DNA from: Citroniella saccharovorans
GTDB lineage: Bacteria > Bacillota > Clostridia > Tissierellales > Peptoniphilaceae
Direction: 5' to 3'
Length of the DNA: 64,000 bases
Assembly (NCBI RefSeq): GCF_035481615.1
Contig: NZ_JAYKOT010000003.1
Span: 186,001-250,000 of the forward strand
The notes beneath the pieces are model-generated. The model was not told the DNA's origin. It did no database searches and saw nothing but the letters and a program-made list of their open reading frames with translations. Both the position numbers and the translations under genes were made by a program. Shown here piece after piece: positions 36,644-45,110 of the stretch. How positions within the stretch are numbered: position 1 is the stretch's first letter; every line of letters begins with the position of its first letter.

Positions 36644-37828
36644 TTATTCAGTTGCTAAATTATCGAAGTAGCCTTTTATTAAAACTATTGGAGTTCCCTT
36701 GTCACCTGAACCAGAAATTAAATCAGCAAGGGATCCAAGTAGGTCAGTAAGATTTCTAGGAGTTGTCCCTAAATTCATTTGTCCCTTATTTGAATTTTCT
36801 TTTGCAGCTATTTTATCTTTCATAGCCTTAAGTGCTTCATCTTTACTTAAATCTTTAAGATCAGTATCTGCAATATATTTTAATTTTAATTCATTTGGAG
36901 TTCCAACAAGTCCGGATGTATATCCTGGAGATACAACTGGATCAGCTAATTCCCAAATCTTACCAACTGGATCTTTAAAAGCTCCATCTCCATAAACCAT
37001 AACTTCAATTTTTACTCCAAATTTATCTTTAATCATCTTTTGTAAATCTTCTACAAATTCTTGGCAATTTCTAGGAAAAAGCTTAATTGAATTTTCTGTT
37101 GCCATATTTGAGCCATATAGGCCAAAGTCTTTATTATATCCAGAGCCATTTACTGGACTTGTTAGAATATCATCTAGTCCATATATTTTTTCTGCTCCAT
37201 GCTCTTTATATAATTCTTTTAGATAGTTTCTATCGTGAATATTAGCTATCAAAACAGATTTTGAATATTTTAAAACTTCTAGAGGATCGTTAGTAAGGTA
37301 GATTTTTATGTTGTCATTTATAGCAAAATTTTTATAGAATTTAATATAATCTACACCTGTAAATGGGTGTTTGTATTCACCACCTACGAGTTTAATGTAG
37401 TCTTCTTCTGTAAGAGTGGTTTTGTAAGTGTTTATTTTATTCTTTAAAAGAGTTTCTGTGTCAATAATTCTATTTCCAACCTCATCTTGAGGATAGGTTA
37501 AAAATATTGATATCTTCTTTTTAGTATTTGCTATAGCCTTTAGTACTACTGAAAATCTATTTCTAGAAGTGATAGGGAAGACTACCGCTATTTCATCATC
37601 GAACTTTTCATTTAGGTCCTTGGTAATATCGTCTACTGAAGCATAATTTCCTTGACTTCTTGCTAGAAGAGATTCTGTTATTGCGAGTACATCTTTTTCT
37701 CTTAGTTTAAAGGAGTTTTCCTTTACAGCCTCATCTAGTGATTCTACGACAATATCTTTTAGGCAATCTCCACTTTTAATTATTGGTGCCCTTAGCCCAT
37801 AAGCTGATGTTCCTATTGTTCTTTGCAT
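36644..37828 (-). CDS. CofE-like (F420-0:gamma-glutamyl ligase family) protein
   Basis: 394 residues matching the F420-0 glutamyl ligase family (CofE/FbiB N-terminal domain). The opening GLRAPIIKSGDCLKDIV, EKDVLAITESLLARSQGNYAS and the late YGDGAFKDPVGKIWELADPVV are the recognisable parts. CofE adds glutamate to coenzyme F420, but no F420 genes are seen here and these anaerobes are not known to make it. The gene lies 21 bases after 5-formyl-THF cyclo-ligase in the same operon, which suggests glutamylation of folate or a related pterin. That is inference. AAGGA precedes the ATG. Confidence 0.75.
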   Translation of the reverse strand: MQRTIGTSAYGLRAPIIKSGDCLKDIVVESLDEAVKENSFKLREKDVLAITESLLARSQGNYASVDDITKDLNEKFDDEIAVVFPITSRNRFSVVLKAIANTKKKISIFLTYPQDEVGNRIIDTETLLKNKINTYKTTLTEEDYIKLVGGEYKHPFTGVDYIKFYKNFAINDNIKIYLTNDPLEVLKYSKSVLIANIHDRNYLKELYKEHGAEKIYGLDDILTSPVNGSGYNKDFGLYGSNMATENSIKLFPRNCQEFVEDLQKMIKDKFGVKIEVMVYGDGAFKDPVGKIWELADPVVSPGYTSGLVGTPNELKLKYIADTDLKDLSKDEALKAMKDKIAAKENSNKGQMNLGTTPRNLTDLLGSLADLISGSGDKGTPIVLIKGYFDNLATE

Positions 37829-37849
37829 AAATATCCTTTCCTTACTATA

Positions 37850-38398
37850 TTAATTTGTAATGATAAAATCGACTGGAAGATCAAATTCGTCATGATCTAT
37901 TTTTTCAACAAGTTGGTTTTTATAACAAAAGCCAACCTTTATTGGTGAATTTTTTAAGCTAGAAAAAAATCTGTCATAATATCCTCCACCATAACCAACC
38001 CTATATCCTTCCTTGTCAAAGCAAAGACCAGGAACTAATACAAAGTCAATTAAATCTGGATCTACAAAATCATAATCTTCTTCTTTTGGACTTAGTATTC
38101 CATAATGACCAGGCTCAAGTCCATCAAGTGATTTAATCCTTGTTAGCTTCATCATATTATTATTTTTTTCAGTAATTGGAATAAATACGTTTTTTCCGTC
38201 ACTGAAAAATCTTTCTAATAAAGCTTTAGTATCTATTTCACTGCCAAAATTAATAAATGCAAAAATATTTTTAGAATTTTTATATTCATCAAGGCTAATT
38301 AGATTATCAAAAGCTTTTTTATCCCAGATTTTTCTTTCCTCATCAGATATATTATTTCTTATTTCTTTAAAGGATTTTCTAAGACTCTTTTTATCCAT
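37850..38398 (-). CDS. 5-formyltetrahydrofolate cyclo-ligase
   Basis: 182-residue MTHFS family enzyme, which uses ATP to convert 5-formyl-THF to 5,10-methenyl-THF. It has the basic N-terminus KKSLRKSFKEIRN, the substrate loop PGLCFDKEGYRVGYGGGYYDRF, and the length of the family. It is the first gene of a two-gene operon with the CofE-like ligase. The start ATG has GGGTGA upstream, a modest ribosome site. Confidence 0.92.
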   Translation of the reverse strand: MDKKSLRKSFKEIRNNISDEERKIWDKKAFDNLISLDEYKNSKNIFAFINFGSEIDTKALLERFFSDGKNVFIPITEKNNNMMKLTRIKSLDGLEPGHYGILSPKEEDYDFVDPDLIDFVLVPGLCFDKEGYRVGYGGGYYDRFFSSLKNSPIKVGFCYKNQLVEKIDHDEFDLPVDFIITN

Positions 38399-38571
38399 TT
38401 TATCACCCGTTCTAAATTATATAGGATATTCATTATTTTGTAAATATTTTTTTGCTTAAATTGATTTCTTCAAATATTTTTTTATAGATTAATATAAAGT
38501 AGGCTTCAATGAGAAAATAAAACTTTGAATTTTATATTAATTTAAATATAATTTTTTTCATATTTATAAAT

Positions 38572-38588
38572 GTTACAATTTTATAACA
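38572..38588 (-). promoter_or_regulatory. WalR-type box (minus orientation) upstream of ftsE
   Basis: On the minus strand TGTTAT, five bases, TGTAAC: fits TGTWAH-N5-TGTWAH. It lies three bases from a second box in the opposite orientation. Confidence 0.45.
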
Positions 38589-38590
38589 AT

Positions 38591-38607
38591 TGTAAATGAT
38601 TTGTAAC
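38591..38607 (+). promoter_or_regulatory. WalR-type box upstream of ftsE
   Basis: TGTAAA, five bases, TGTAAC: an exact match to the WalR/YycF consensus. It is about 40 bases upstream of the -10 of ftsE. In Bacillus and Streptococcus, WalR/VicR is known to control the FtsEX-linked hydrolases (cwlO, pcsB). Confidence 0.6.
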
Positions 38608-38644
38608 TTTTTTTTTATTATATTTCTTAAAAGCTAAATATGTG

Positions 38645-38653
38645 TGCTATAAT
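38645..38653 (+). promoter_or_regulatory. Extended -10 promoter of ftsEX
   Basis: TGCTATAAT with TATAAT at 38648-38653. Transcription would start near 38660, excluding the ATG at 38642 as the start of ftsE. Confidence 0.65.
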
Positions 38654-38686
38654 AAGTATGAAGTTTTATGTAAAGAGGTGATTTTT

Positions 38687-39364
38687 CTGATTGAATTTAA
38701 AAATGTTTCTAAAAATTATAAGGGGAAAATTCACGCTTTAAAAGATGTATCATTTAAAGTAAATGATGGAGAATTTGTATATATTATTGGTCCATCTGGT
38801 GCTGGTAAGACTACATTAATAAAACTTATATTAAAAGAAGAGAATCCAACCTCAGGAGTAGTTCTTTTAAATAATAAGGATATTTCTTATATAAGGGCTA
38901 GGAAAATACCTGAAATTAGAAGACATATTGGCGTTGTTTTTCAGAATTTTAGACTTCTTGAAGATAGAAATGTCTATCAAAATGTTGCTTTTGCACTTAA
39001 TATTCTTGGCTGGCAAAAGAAAAAGGCCGATAAAAGAATAAAAGAAGTTTTAGATTTGGTAGACCTTAGCGATAAAGAAAAATCTTACCCTCTTGAACTT
39101 TCAGGAGGAGAACAGCAAAGGGTTTCAATGGCAAGAGCTATGGTAAATAGACCAAAAATTCTTATTGCTGATGAACCAACGGGCAATTTGGACCCTGATA
39201 CATCATGGGATGTTATGAACGCCCTGATAAAAATTAACCAAAGTGGAACTACAGTTATTATGGTTACACACTCTAAAGAAATAGTAAACTCCATTAGAAA
39301 AAGGGTCTTACACTTTGAAAAAGGTGTTCTTATAAGAGATGATGAGGATGGTGGTTATTTATGA
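38687..39364 (+). CDS. ftsE: Cell division ATP-binding protein FtsE
   Basis: About 225-residue ATPase of the FtsEX complex, which drives peptidoglycan hydrolases at the membrane. It has Walker A GPSGAGKTT, signature LSGGEQQRV, Walker B ILIADEPTGNLD and an H-loop THSKEIV. The frame is open from an ATG at 38642, but that lies in the promoter. The family start MIEFKNVSK corresponds to a CTG at 38687, six bases after AAAGAGGTG. A GTG at 38678 is the other candidate. A CTG start is unusual and may limit translation. The stop overlaps the ftsX start (ATGA). Confidence 0.93.
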   Translation: MIEFKNVSKNYKGKIHALKDVSFKVNDGEFVYIIGPSGAGKTTLIKLILKEENPTSGVVLLNNKDISYIRARKIPEIRRHIGVVFQNFRLLEDRNVYQNVAFALNILGWQKKKADKRIKEVLDLVDLSDKEKSYPLELSGGEQQRVSMARAMVNRPKILIADEPTGNLDPDTSWDVMNALIKINQSGTTVIMVTHSKEIVNSIRKRVLHFEKGVLIRDDEDGGYL

Positions 39365-40263
39365 TCTTCCTTAGAAAGCTTCTTTTTTCATTAAAATCTG
39401 GAATTGTTGGAGTTTGGAAAAACAAATCAATGGGCTTTGCTTCAATTATTTCTATAGCTGCAGTTTCAGTAATTTTGGGAATTGTACTTATATCTGCTTT
39501 AAGTATGAATGTAATCCTTAAGGATGTTCAGTCAAAGGTTGATGAAATTGAGGTTTATATTAAAGATGATCTATCTGATGAGGATTGCAAGAATATTGGC
39601 GAGGAACTTAAAGCATTAGATGGTGTTGTTGATATTAGATTTAAAAGCAAAGAAGACGCACTTCATGAAATGAAAAAAGTTTGGGGAGAAGATGCCTATA
39701 TTCTAGAGGGCTTAGAACAAGATAACCCACTAGAGAGAAGTTATGTGATTTCTGTTGATACTATAGAGTCATCCCACTCAATTTTCGAAAAAGCAAAAGA
39801 ATTTAATGGTGTGTCAAATGTTATTTATTACCAAGATGCTGTTGATAAATTAGTTAAAATTGCTGATTATGTTAGAGTTGGCGGTCTAGTGATTACAGTT
39901 GTTCTGATTATTATATCTATTTTGGTAATATCAAATACAGTTAAGCTTACTGTACTTGCAAGAAAAAGAGAGATAGAAGTTATGAAATATGTGGGGGCCT
40001 CAAATTCTATGATTTCCTTACCTTTTATGATTGAGGGAATTATTTTTGGACTTATGGGTGCACTTTTAGCTTATTTACTAACTTTCTACACATATAAAAT
40101 TGTTTATAATAATTTTAATGAAAAAATATATTCTATTATTTCTAGTAATATGATAAGTCCAAGTTTTTTAAAGTTTGACATTTTAGTGATATACGCTATG
40201 CTAGGAATAGTAATAGGTACTGTGGGATCTGTATTCTCACTTAAAAAATACTTAAGAGTATAA
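39361..40263 (+). CDS. ftsX: Cell division protein FtsX
   Basis: 300-residue membrane partner of FtsE. It shows one N-terminal membrane helix (about 22-45), a large extracytoplasmic domain (about 46-165) that in known systems contacts the hydrolase, and three C-terminal helices with LTVLARKREIEVMKYVGAS in the cytoplasmic loop. The start overlaps the ftsE stop by four bases. The next gene, 16 bases on, encodes the likely hydrolase it activates. Confidence 0.93.
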   Translation: MIFLRKLLFSLKSGIVGVWKNKSMGFASIISIAAVSVILGIVLISALSMNVILKDVQSKVDEIEVYIKDDLSDEDCKNIGEELKALDGVVDIRFKSKEDALHEMKKVWGEDAYILEGLEQDNPLERSYVISVDTIESSHSIFEKAKEFNGVSNVIYYQDAVDKLVKIADYVRVGGLVITVVLIIISILVISNTVKLTVLARKREIEVMKYVGASNSMISLPFMIEGIIFGLMGALLAYLLTFYTYKIVYNNFNEKIYSIISSNMISPSFLKFDILVIYAMLGIVIGTVGSVFSLKKYLRV

Positions 40264-40279
40264 TTTGGGAGGTTAAAAA

Positions 40280-41827
40280 TTGAGTATTAAAAAGAGGGCT
40301 CTAGCCCTAGGTCTTGCCTTAACTATATTATCTTCATCTGTATTAGCTTCAGATTATGTTCCTGAAGAAGACTGGAATGTAGATGTTAATTCAACTTATG
40401 AAGGTTATGACGAAAATTCCGATGGGAATGTAAATATTAATATTCCTGAAGGATCTGAAGGCGGATCTGAAATGTCTGACATTCAAGATAAACAATCAAA
40501 AATTAGGTCAGCAAATGAAGAAATTCAAAACCAAAGAAGAGTTATTGAAAATAAAAATTTAAACTTGGAAGAAGCATATAAAAAACTTGATGGATTTCAA
40601 GTTGAAATGGACAAATTACGTAAGGAAATTGACAAACTAAAAAAAGATATCAAAGCTTTGGAAAAATCAATTAGTGAAAATGAAAAGAAAAAAGATGATT
40701 TATTAAATAAATTAAATCATAAAATTGAAATTTTCAAAAAGAGAATTGATGTTATGTATAAAAATAGAAATACTGGTTATGTTCCAATGCTTCTATCTTC
40801 AAATGATGTAGATGATTTTCTTTCAAGACTTACTACTATGAAGTCTGTTGCTCAATATGATACAGACCTTATTAAAGAAATGAAAGAAACTAAAAAAGAA
40901 TATGAACTTACTCTAGTGCAGTTAAAAGGTCAAAAGACTTCCTTAGATGAAGCTATGAAAAACTACAACTACAAGGAAGCTGAGCTTATGGATACTATAG
41001 CTGATCAAAAAGATTTAATTTCAGTTATACAACATGAGCTAAAGCTTAGCTTGGAGGAAAAAAACAAGCTAGAAAAAAGAGTAGTTGAGCTTGATTCTGA
41101 AATATCTTCTCTTAGCCAAAAGCTAAAAGAAAGACTTGAAAGGGAAGAAGCTGAGAGACAAAGACTTGCTGAAGAAGAAAGAAAAAGAATTGAAGCTGAA
41201 AAAAGAGCACGCGAACAGGCAGCACAAACTCAGTCAAGCTTACTAAATGAAACCAATGAACTTTCTAATGTTTCAGTAAATCTTAGAAATCTTCTACCTG
41301 ATGGAGAGTTTAAACCTTTTGATGGTAATGTAGTTTATTATAGCCAAAGGGAAGAACCATGGGCATCTACAAGATATGGAAATGGAATTTATGGAACAAT
41401 TGCAGCGAATGGCTGCGGGCCAACTTCTATGGCTATGGTTTTATCTTCTATGACAAATGCTGTAGTAACTCCTGCTGACATGGCAAATTATTCAACCTTA
41501 GGTGGTCATGTTATGCCTGGAGATGGTGGATCTTTCTGGTCACTTTTCCCAGCAGCTGCTAGTGAATATGGTTTATCTTGCAGGCAAACTACAAACCAAA
41601 ATGAAATAGTTCAAGCTTTAGCAAGTGGTTCAATGGTTATTGCTTCACAAACAAATGCTCTAGGAAATTATTGGACAATAGGCGGTCACTTTATTGTTTT
41701 ATCTGGCATTACTCCTGATGGACAAATTAAAGTAGCTGATCCTTGGTCAAGAGCAAAGTCTGCAATTACTCATAGTCAAACTCAAGTTTTTGTACCAATG
41801 AGAGCAGCTTGGATAATTTCTAAATAA
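40280..41827 (+). CDS. FtsEX-linked coiled-coil protein with C39-like peptidase domain
   Basis: 515 residues. Signal peptide (about 1-23, ending VLAS), an acidic stretch, a long coiled coil (about 65-320, rich in Lys/Glu) and a C-terminal peptidase C39-like (papain-fold) domain. The likely catalytic residues are C379 in NGCGPTSMAM, H470 in GGHFIVLSG and D487 in VADPWS. The coiled coil and its place after ftsEX match PcsB and CwlO, which use CHAP or NlpC/P60 domains instead. It is thus a likely FtsEX-activated wall hydrolase with a different catalytic head; whether it cuts peptide bonds of peptidoglycan is inference. TTG start after GGGAGG. Confidence 0.85.
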   Translation: MSIKKRALALGLALTILSSSVLASDYVPEEDWNVDVNSTYEGYDENSDGNVNINIPEGSEGGSEMSDIQDKQSKIRSANEEIQNQRRVIENKNLNLEEAYKKLDGFQVEMDKLRKEIDKLKKDIKALEKSISENEKKKDDLLNKLNHKIEIFKKRIDVMYKNRNTGYVPMLLSSNDVDDFLSRLTTMKSVAQYDTDLIKEMKETKKEYELTLVQLKGQKTSLDEAMKNYNYKEAELMDTIADQKDLISVIQHELKLSLEEKNKLEKRVVELDSEISSLSQKLKERLEREEAERQRLAEEERKRIEAEKRAREQAAQTQSSLLNETNELSNVSVNLRNLLPDGEFKPFDGNVVYYSQREEPWASTRYGNGIYGTIAANGCGPTSMAMVLSSMTNAVVTPADMANYSTLGGHVMPGDGGSFWSLFPAAASEYGLSCRQTTNQNEIVQALASGSMVIASQTNALGNYWTIGGHFIVLSGITPDGQIKVADPWSRAKSAITHSQTQVFVPMRAAWIISK

Positions 41828-41835
41828 AAAAATAT

Positions 41836-41864
41836 AAGGAGCTCTAAGGAGCTCTTTTTTTATG
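41836..41864 (+). terminator. Intrinsic terminator of the ftsEX operon
   Basis: AAGGAGCTC / GAGCTCTTT stem with the four-base loop TAAG, followed by a T-run. Confidence 0.85.
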
Positions 41865-41892
41865 GATACTATTCTTATTTTTGGAGGTAATT

Positions 41893-43482
41893 ATGTTAAC
41901 AGTAAATAATTTATCGGTTATTTTCCCTGATAAAAAGTTATTTGAAGATGTAAATTTAATTTTTAGTGATGGAAATGTATATGGAGTTATTGGAGCTAAT
42001 GGAGCAGGTAAATCTACATTTTTAAAAATTCTAAATGGAGAGAAGGAAGCAACAACAGGATCAGTTACAATGGGTAAAGATGATAGGCTAAGTAAACTTA
42101 ACCAAGATCACTTTGCCTTTGAGGACAAAAAAGTCTTAGAAACTGTAATTATGGGCAATAAGGAATTATATGATATTTCAATAGAAAAAGATGCTATTTA
42201 TTCTAAGTCTGACTTTACTGAAGAGGATGGTATAAGGGCAGCAGAACTTGAAGCGAGATTTGGTGAACTTAATGGATATGAGGCTGAAGGAGAAGCTTCT
42301 ACAATTCTTCAAGGGCTTGGCATAGATACAAGTAAACACGATCTATTTATGAGAGATTTACTTGAATCAGACAAGGTTAAAGTACTACTTGCTCAAGCAC
42401 TTTTTGGAAAACCTGAAATTCTTTTACTTGATGAACCAACAAATGGTATTGATTTTAAGGCTATTAGATGGCTTGAAGAATTTTTATTTAACTTTGAAGG
42501 AATTGTAATAGTTGTATCTCACGATAGATATTTTTTAAATGAAGTTTGTACTCACATGGTTGATATTGACTTTGGAAAGATAAAAATGACAATAGGTAAC
42601 TACGATTTTTGGTATGAATCTAGTAAACTTGCCCAAAAGATGATTAAGGATGCAAATAAGAAAAAAGAGGATAAGATTAAGGAATTGGAAGAATTTATTA
42701 GAAGGTTCTCCGCGAATAAATCTAAGTCAAAGCAAGCTACTTCTAGGAAAAAACTTTTGGATAAAATCAGTCTTGATGATATCGCTCCTTCTTCAAGAAG
42801 GTATCCTTTTGTTGGATTTGAGCTTTCAAGAGAACCAGGAAATGATATTTTAAACATAGAAAAGCTTACTCTTAAAAGAGGAGATAAAACTCTTTTAAAG
42901 GATTTTGATCTTACAGTTTTAAAAAATGAAAAAATAGGATTTATAGGAAATGAAATTGCCATTAGCGAATTTTTTGAAACAATTACAGGAAATAATAAAG
43001 ATTTTATAGGGAATTTTAAGTGGGGACAAACCATATCCTATGACTATTTTCCAAAAGACAATACAAGATTTTTTGATACTAAGGGCAAGAATTTAATTGA
43101 CTGGTTAAGGGATTACTCAAAAGAGCAATCAGAAATATTTATTAGGGGATTTTTAGGAAAAATGCTTTTCTCTGGAGACGAGGCACTGAAAGATTCAAGT
43201 GTACTATCTGGTGGAGAAAAAGTTAGAATGATGTTTTCAAAGATGATGATAGAGCCTAGAAATATGTTAATATTTGATCAGCCAACAAATCATTTAGATC
43301 TTGAATCTATAGAAGCTGTAAATAATGGACTAATAGCATTTAAGGGAAATATCTTATTTACATCTCTCGACCATCAATTTGTATCTTCAGTTGCAAATAA
43401 AATAGTTGAAATTTTTGATGATGGAACTTACAGAGTTGAAGAAGGCGGATACGAGGATTATATAAACAAATATTTGGTTTAA
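41893..43482 (+). CDS. ABC-F family ATPase with one degenerate ATP site
   Basis: About 529-residue soluble twin-ATPase of the ABC-F family (YkpA/YbiT-like), which usually acts on ribosomes. Domain 1 has an intact Walker A GANGAGKST (K40), Walker B LLLDEPT (E181) and H210, but its signature is LLESDKVK instead of LSGGE. Domain 2 has lost its Walker A (GFIGNEIAIS at 349-358), has Q463 for the catalytic Glu (FDQPTNHLD), and L492 for the H-switch His (TSLDHQF), yet keeps the signature LSGGEKVR (438-445). So one composite ATP site is intact and the other is lost in all its parts. The ATG at 41893 follows GGAGGT and is preferred over TTG 41881. Confidence 0.88.
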   Translation: MLTVNNLSVIFPDKKLFEDVNLIFSDGNVYGVIGANGAGKSTFLKILNGEKEATTGSVTMGKDDRLSKLNQDHFAFEDKKVLETVIMGNKELYDISIEKDAIYSKSDFTEEDGIRAAELEARFGELNGYEAEGEASTILQGLGIDTSKHDLFMRDLLESDKVKVLLAQALFGKPEILLLDEPTNGIDFKAIRWLEEFLFNFEGIVIVVSHDRYFLNEVCTHMVDIDFGKIKMTIGNYDFWYESSKLAQKMIKDANKKKEDKIKELEEFIRRFSANKSKSKQATSRKKLLDKISLDDIAPSSRRYPFVGFELSREPGNDILNIEKLTLKRGDKTLLKDFDLTVLKNEKIGFIGNEIAISEFFETITGNNKDFIGNFKWGQTISYDYFPKDNTRFFDTKGKNLIDWLRDYSKEQSEIFIRGFLGKMLFSGDEALKDSSVLSGGEKVRMMFSKMMIEPRNMLIFDQPTNHLDLESIEAVNNGLIAFKGNILFTSLDHQFVSSVANKIVEIFDDGTYRVEEGGYEDYINKYLV

Positions 43483-43511
43483 ATATAGCTAAAAATGAAA
43501 TTTTTTAGTTG

Positions 43512-43554
43512 AGTCTCCTTAATTTTTATTTAAGGAGACTTTTCAATTTTTTTT
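43512..43554 (+). terminator. Intrinsic terminator after the ABC-F gene
   Basis: AGTCTCCTTAA (43512-43522) / TTAAGGAGACT (43530-43540) followed by a T-rich tail. Confidence 0.88.
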
Positions 43555-43800
43555 ACTTACTTATAAAAGCATTATTTTAAAAGTAAACTCTATATTAACT
43601 GTAGAAACTATATAAATTATAGTTTTTACATATTAATTTTTAATTATCTAATATAATGGATGATTTTATTTTAATAATTTAAAAAATTTATAGTCCAATA
43701 TAAATTTATATATTATTTTTTACTTAATTGTATATTTAAATTTACTTAAGCATTAATTAAATATACTTTTAAATTATACTAATTATTATTTTTTAAAATA
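43555..43800. other. AT-rich intergenic region
   Basis: About 245 bases of extremely AT-rich DNA before the murA promoter; no gene or RNA supported. Confidence 0.5.
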
Positions 43801-43809
43801 TGATATAAT
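43801..43809 (+). promoter_or_regulatory. Extended -10 promoter of murA
   Basis: TGATATAAT with TATAAT at 43804-43809, about 30 bases before the start; no clear -35. Confidence 0.55.
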
Positions 43810-43838
43810 ATAATTGATTTTAGTATGGAGGTTTGTAT

Positions 43839-45110
43839 TTGGAAAAGATTATTGTTAGAAAATCAAATCCTTTAAAGGGAGAGGTTAAAATTGACGGAGC
43901 AAAAAATAGTGCTCTACCAGTTATAGCCGCTTCTTTATTAGGAACTGAAGATATTATTTTAGAAGATGTCCCAAAGTTAAAAGATGTAACTATTATACTT
44001 AAGGTTTTAGAATCATTGGGAGCAAAAATTGAATATATTGATGAAACAACTGTAAAGATAAACTCAAGTAATATAACTGAGTATAAAACTCCTTTTGATC
44101 TTATGAATAAGATGAGGGCCTCTTTTTTAGTTATGGGTCCACTTTTAGCTAGAGTTGGTAAAACTGAAACTCACACACCTGGAGGATGTGCTATCGGCTC
44201 AAGACCAGTAGACCTTCACTTAAAAGGGTTTAAGGCTCTTGGAGCTGTTATTGATGAAAGGCTAGAAATTATTGGGGCAAATGCACCTAATGGACTAATA
44301 GGGGATACCGTATATATGGATTTTCCATCTGTTGGTGCAACTCAAAATATAATTATGGCAGCATCTCTTGCAAAGGGAGAAACAGTTATTGAGAATCCTG
44401 CAAAAGAGCCAGAAATAATTGATTTAGCTAACTTTATAAATAAGATGGGTGGAGATGTAAAGGGAGCAGGCACTTCAGCTATTAGAATCAGGGGAGTTGA
44501 GAAACTTCATGGATGCGTTCATCAAATTATACCAGATAGGATTGAGGCTTCAACATTCATGGTTGCTGCTGCAATGACTGAAGGGGATGTTGTTGTCCAA
44601 AATGTAATTCCATCACATATATCACCTGTTATAGCAAAACTTAGAGAAGTTGGATGTGAAATTGATATAAATGAAGACGAAGATTCTTTAAGAATTAGGG
44701 GCCCTAAAAAGCTTTTATCAACTAGAATAAAAACTCTACCTTATCCGGGATTTCCAACAGATGTTCAAGCTCAATTCATGGCGCTTATGACAATTTGTGA
44801 TGGACAGTCTAAGGTTGAAGAAACTGTTTTTGAAAATAGATTTATGCATGTTCAAGAGCTTCAAAAAATGGGAGCTTTAATAGTTACTGAGGGTAAGGAG
44901 GCTAGAATTGCTGGAGTACCAAAATTAACTGGGGCAGAGGTTAGGGCTACAGACCTAAGAGCTGGTGCTGCACTAGTTACAGCAGGACTTGTGGCTGAAG
45001 GTGAAACTAGAGTTTCTGATATTTTCCATATAGATAGAGGCTATCACGATTTTGTTGGTAAGCTTAAAAATTTAGGAGCGGATATCGAGAGAAAAGAAGT
45101 AGATGAATGA
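43839..45110 (+). CDS. murA: UDP-N-acetylglucosamine 1-carboxyvinyltransferase
   Basis: About 423-residue enzyme for the first committed step of peptidoglycan synthesis (PEP transfer to UDP-GlcNAc). It shows KIDGAKNSALP at the start, the PEP-binding RASFLVMGPLLAR, the catalytic and fosfomycin-reactive C117 in GGCAIGSRPVD, and RVSDIFHIDRGYHD near the end. The cysteine is present, so the natural fosfomycin-resistant Cys-to-Asp change is not seen. Of two nearby TTG codons, 43839 has GGAGG at seven bases and gives MEKIIVRK, the family start; 43833 is too close. The stop overlaps the next start (ATGA). Confidence 0.94.
   Translation: MEKIIVRKSNPLKGEVKIDGAKNSALPVIAASLLGTEDIILEDVPKLKDVTIILKVLESLGAKIEYIDETTVKINSSNITEYKTPFDLMNKMRASFLVMGPLLARVGKTETHTPGGCAIGSRPVDLHLKGFKALGAVIDERLEIIGANAPNGLIGDTVYMDFPSVGATQNIIMAASLAKGETVIENPAKEPEIIDLANFINKMGGDVKGAGTSAIRIRGVEKLHGCVHQIIPDRIEASTFMVAAAMTEGDVVVQNVIPSHISPVIAKLREVGCEIDINEDEDSLRIRGPKKLLSTRIKTLPYPGFPTDVQAQFMALMTICDGQSKVEETVFENRFMHVQELQKMGALIVTEGKEARIAGVPKLTGAEVRATDLRAGAALVTAGLVAEGETRVSDIFHIDRGYHDFVGKLKNLGADIERKEVDE

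Noticed and set aside
38642..38686. ATG at 38642 as the start of ftsE
   Set aside because: It is upstream of the TATAAT promoter box and adds 15 residues not found in the family.
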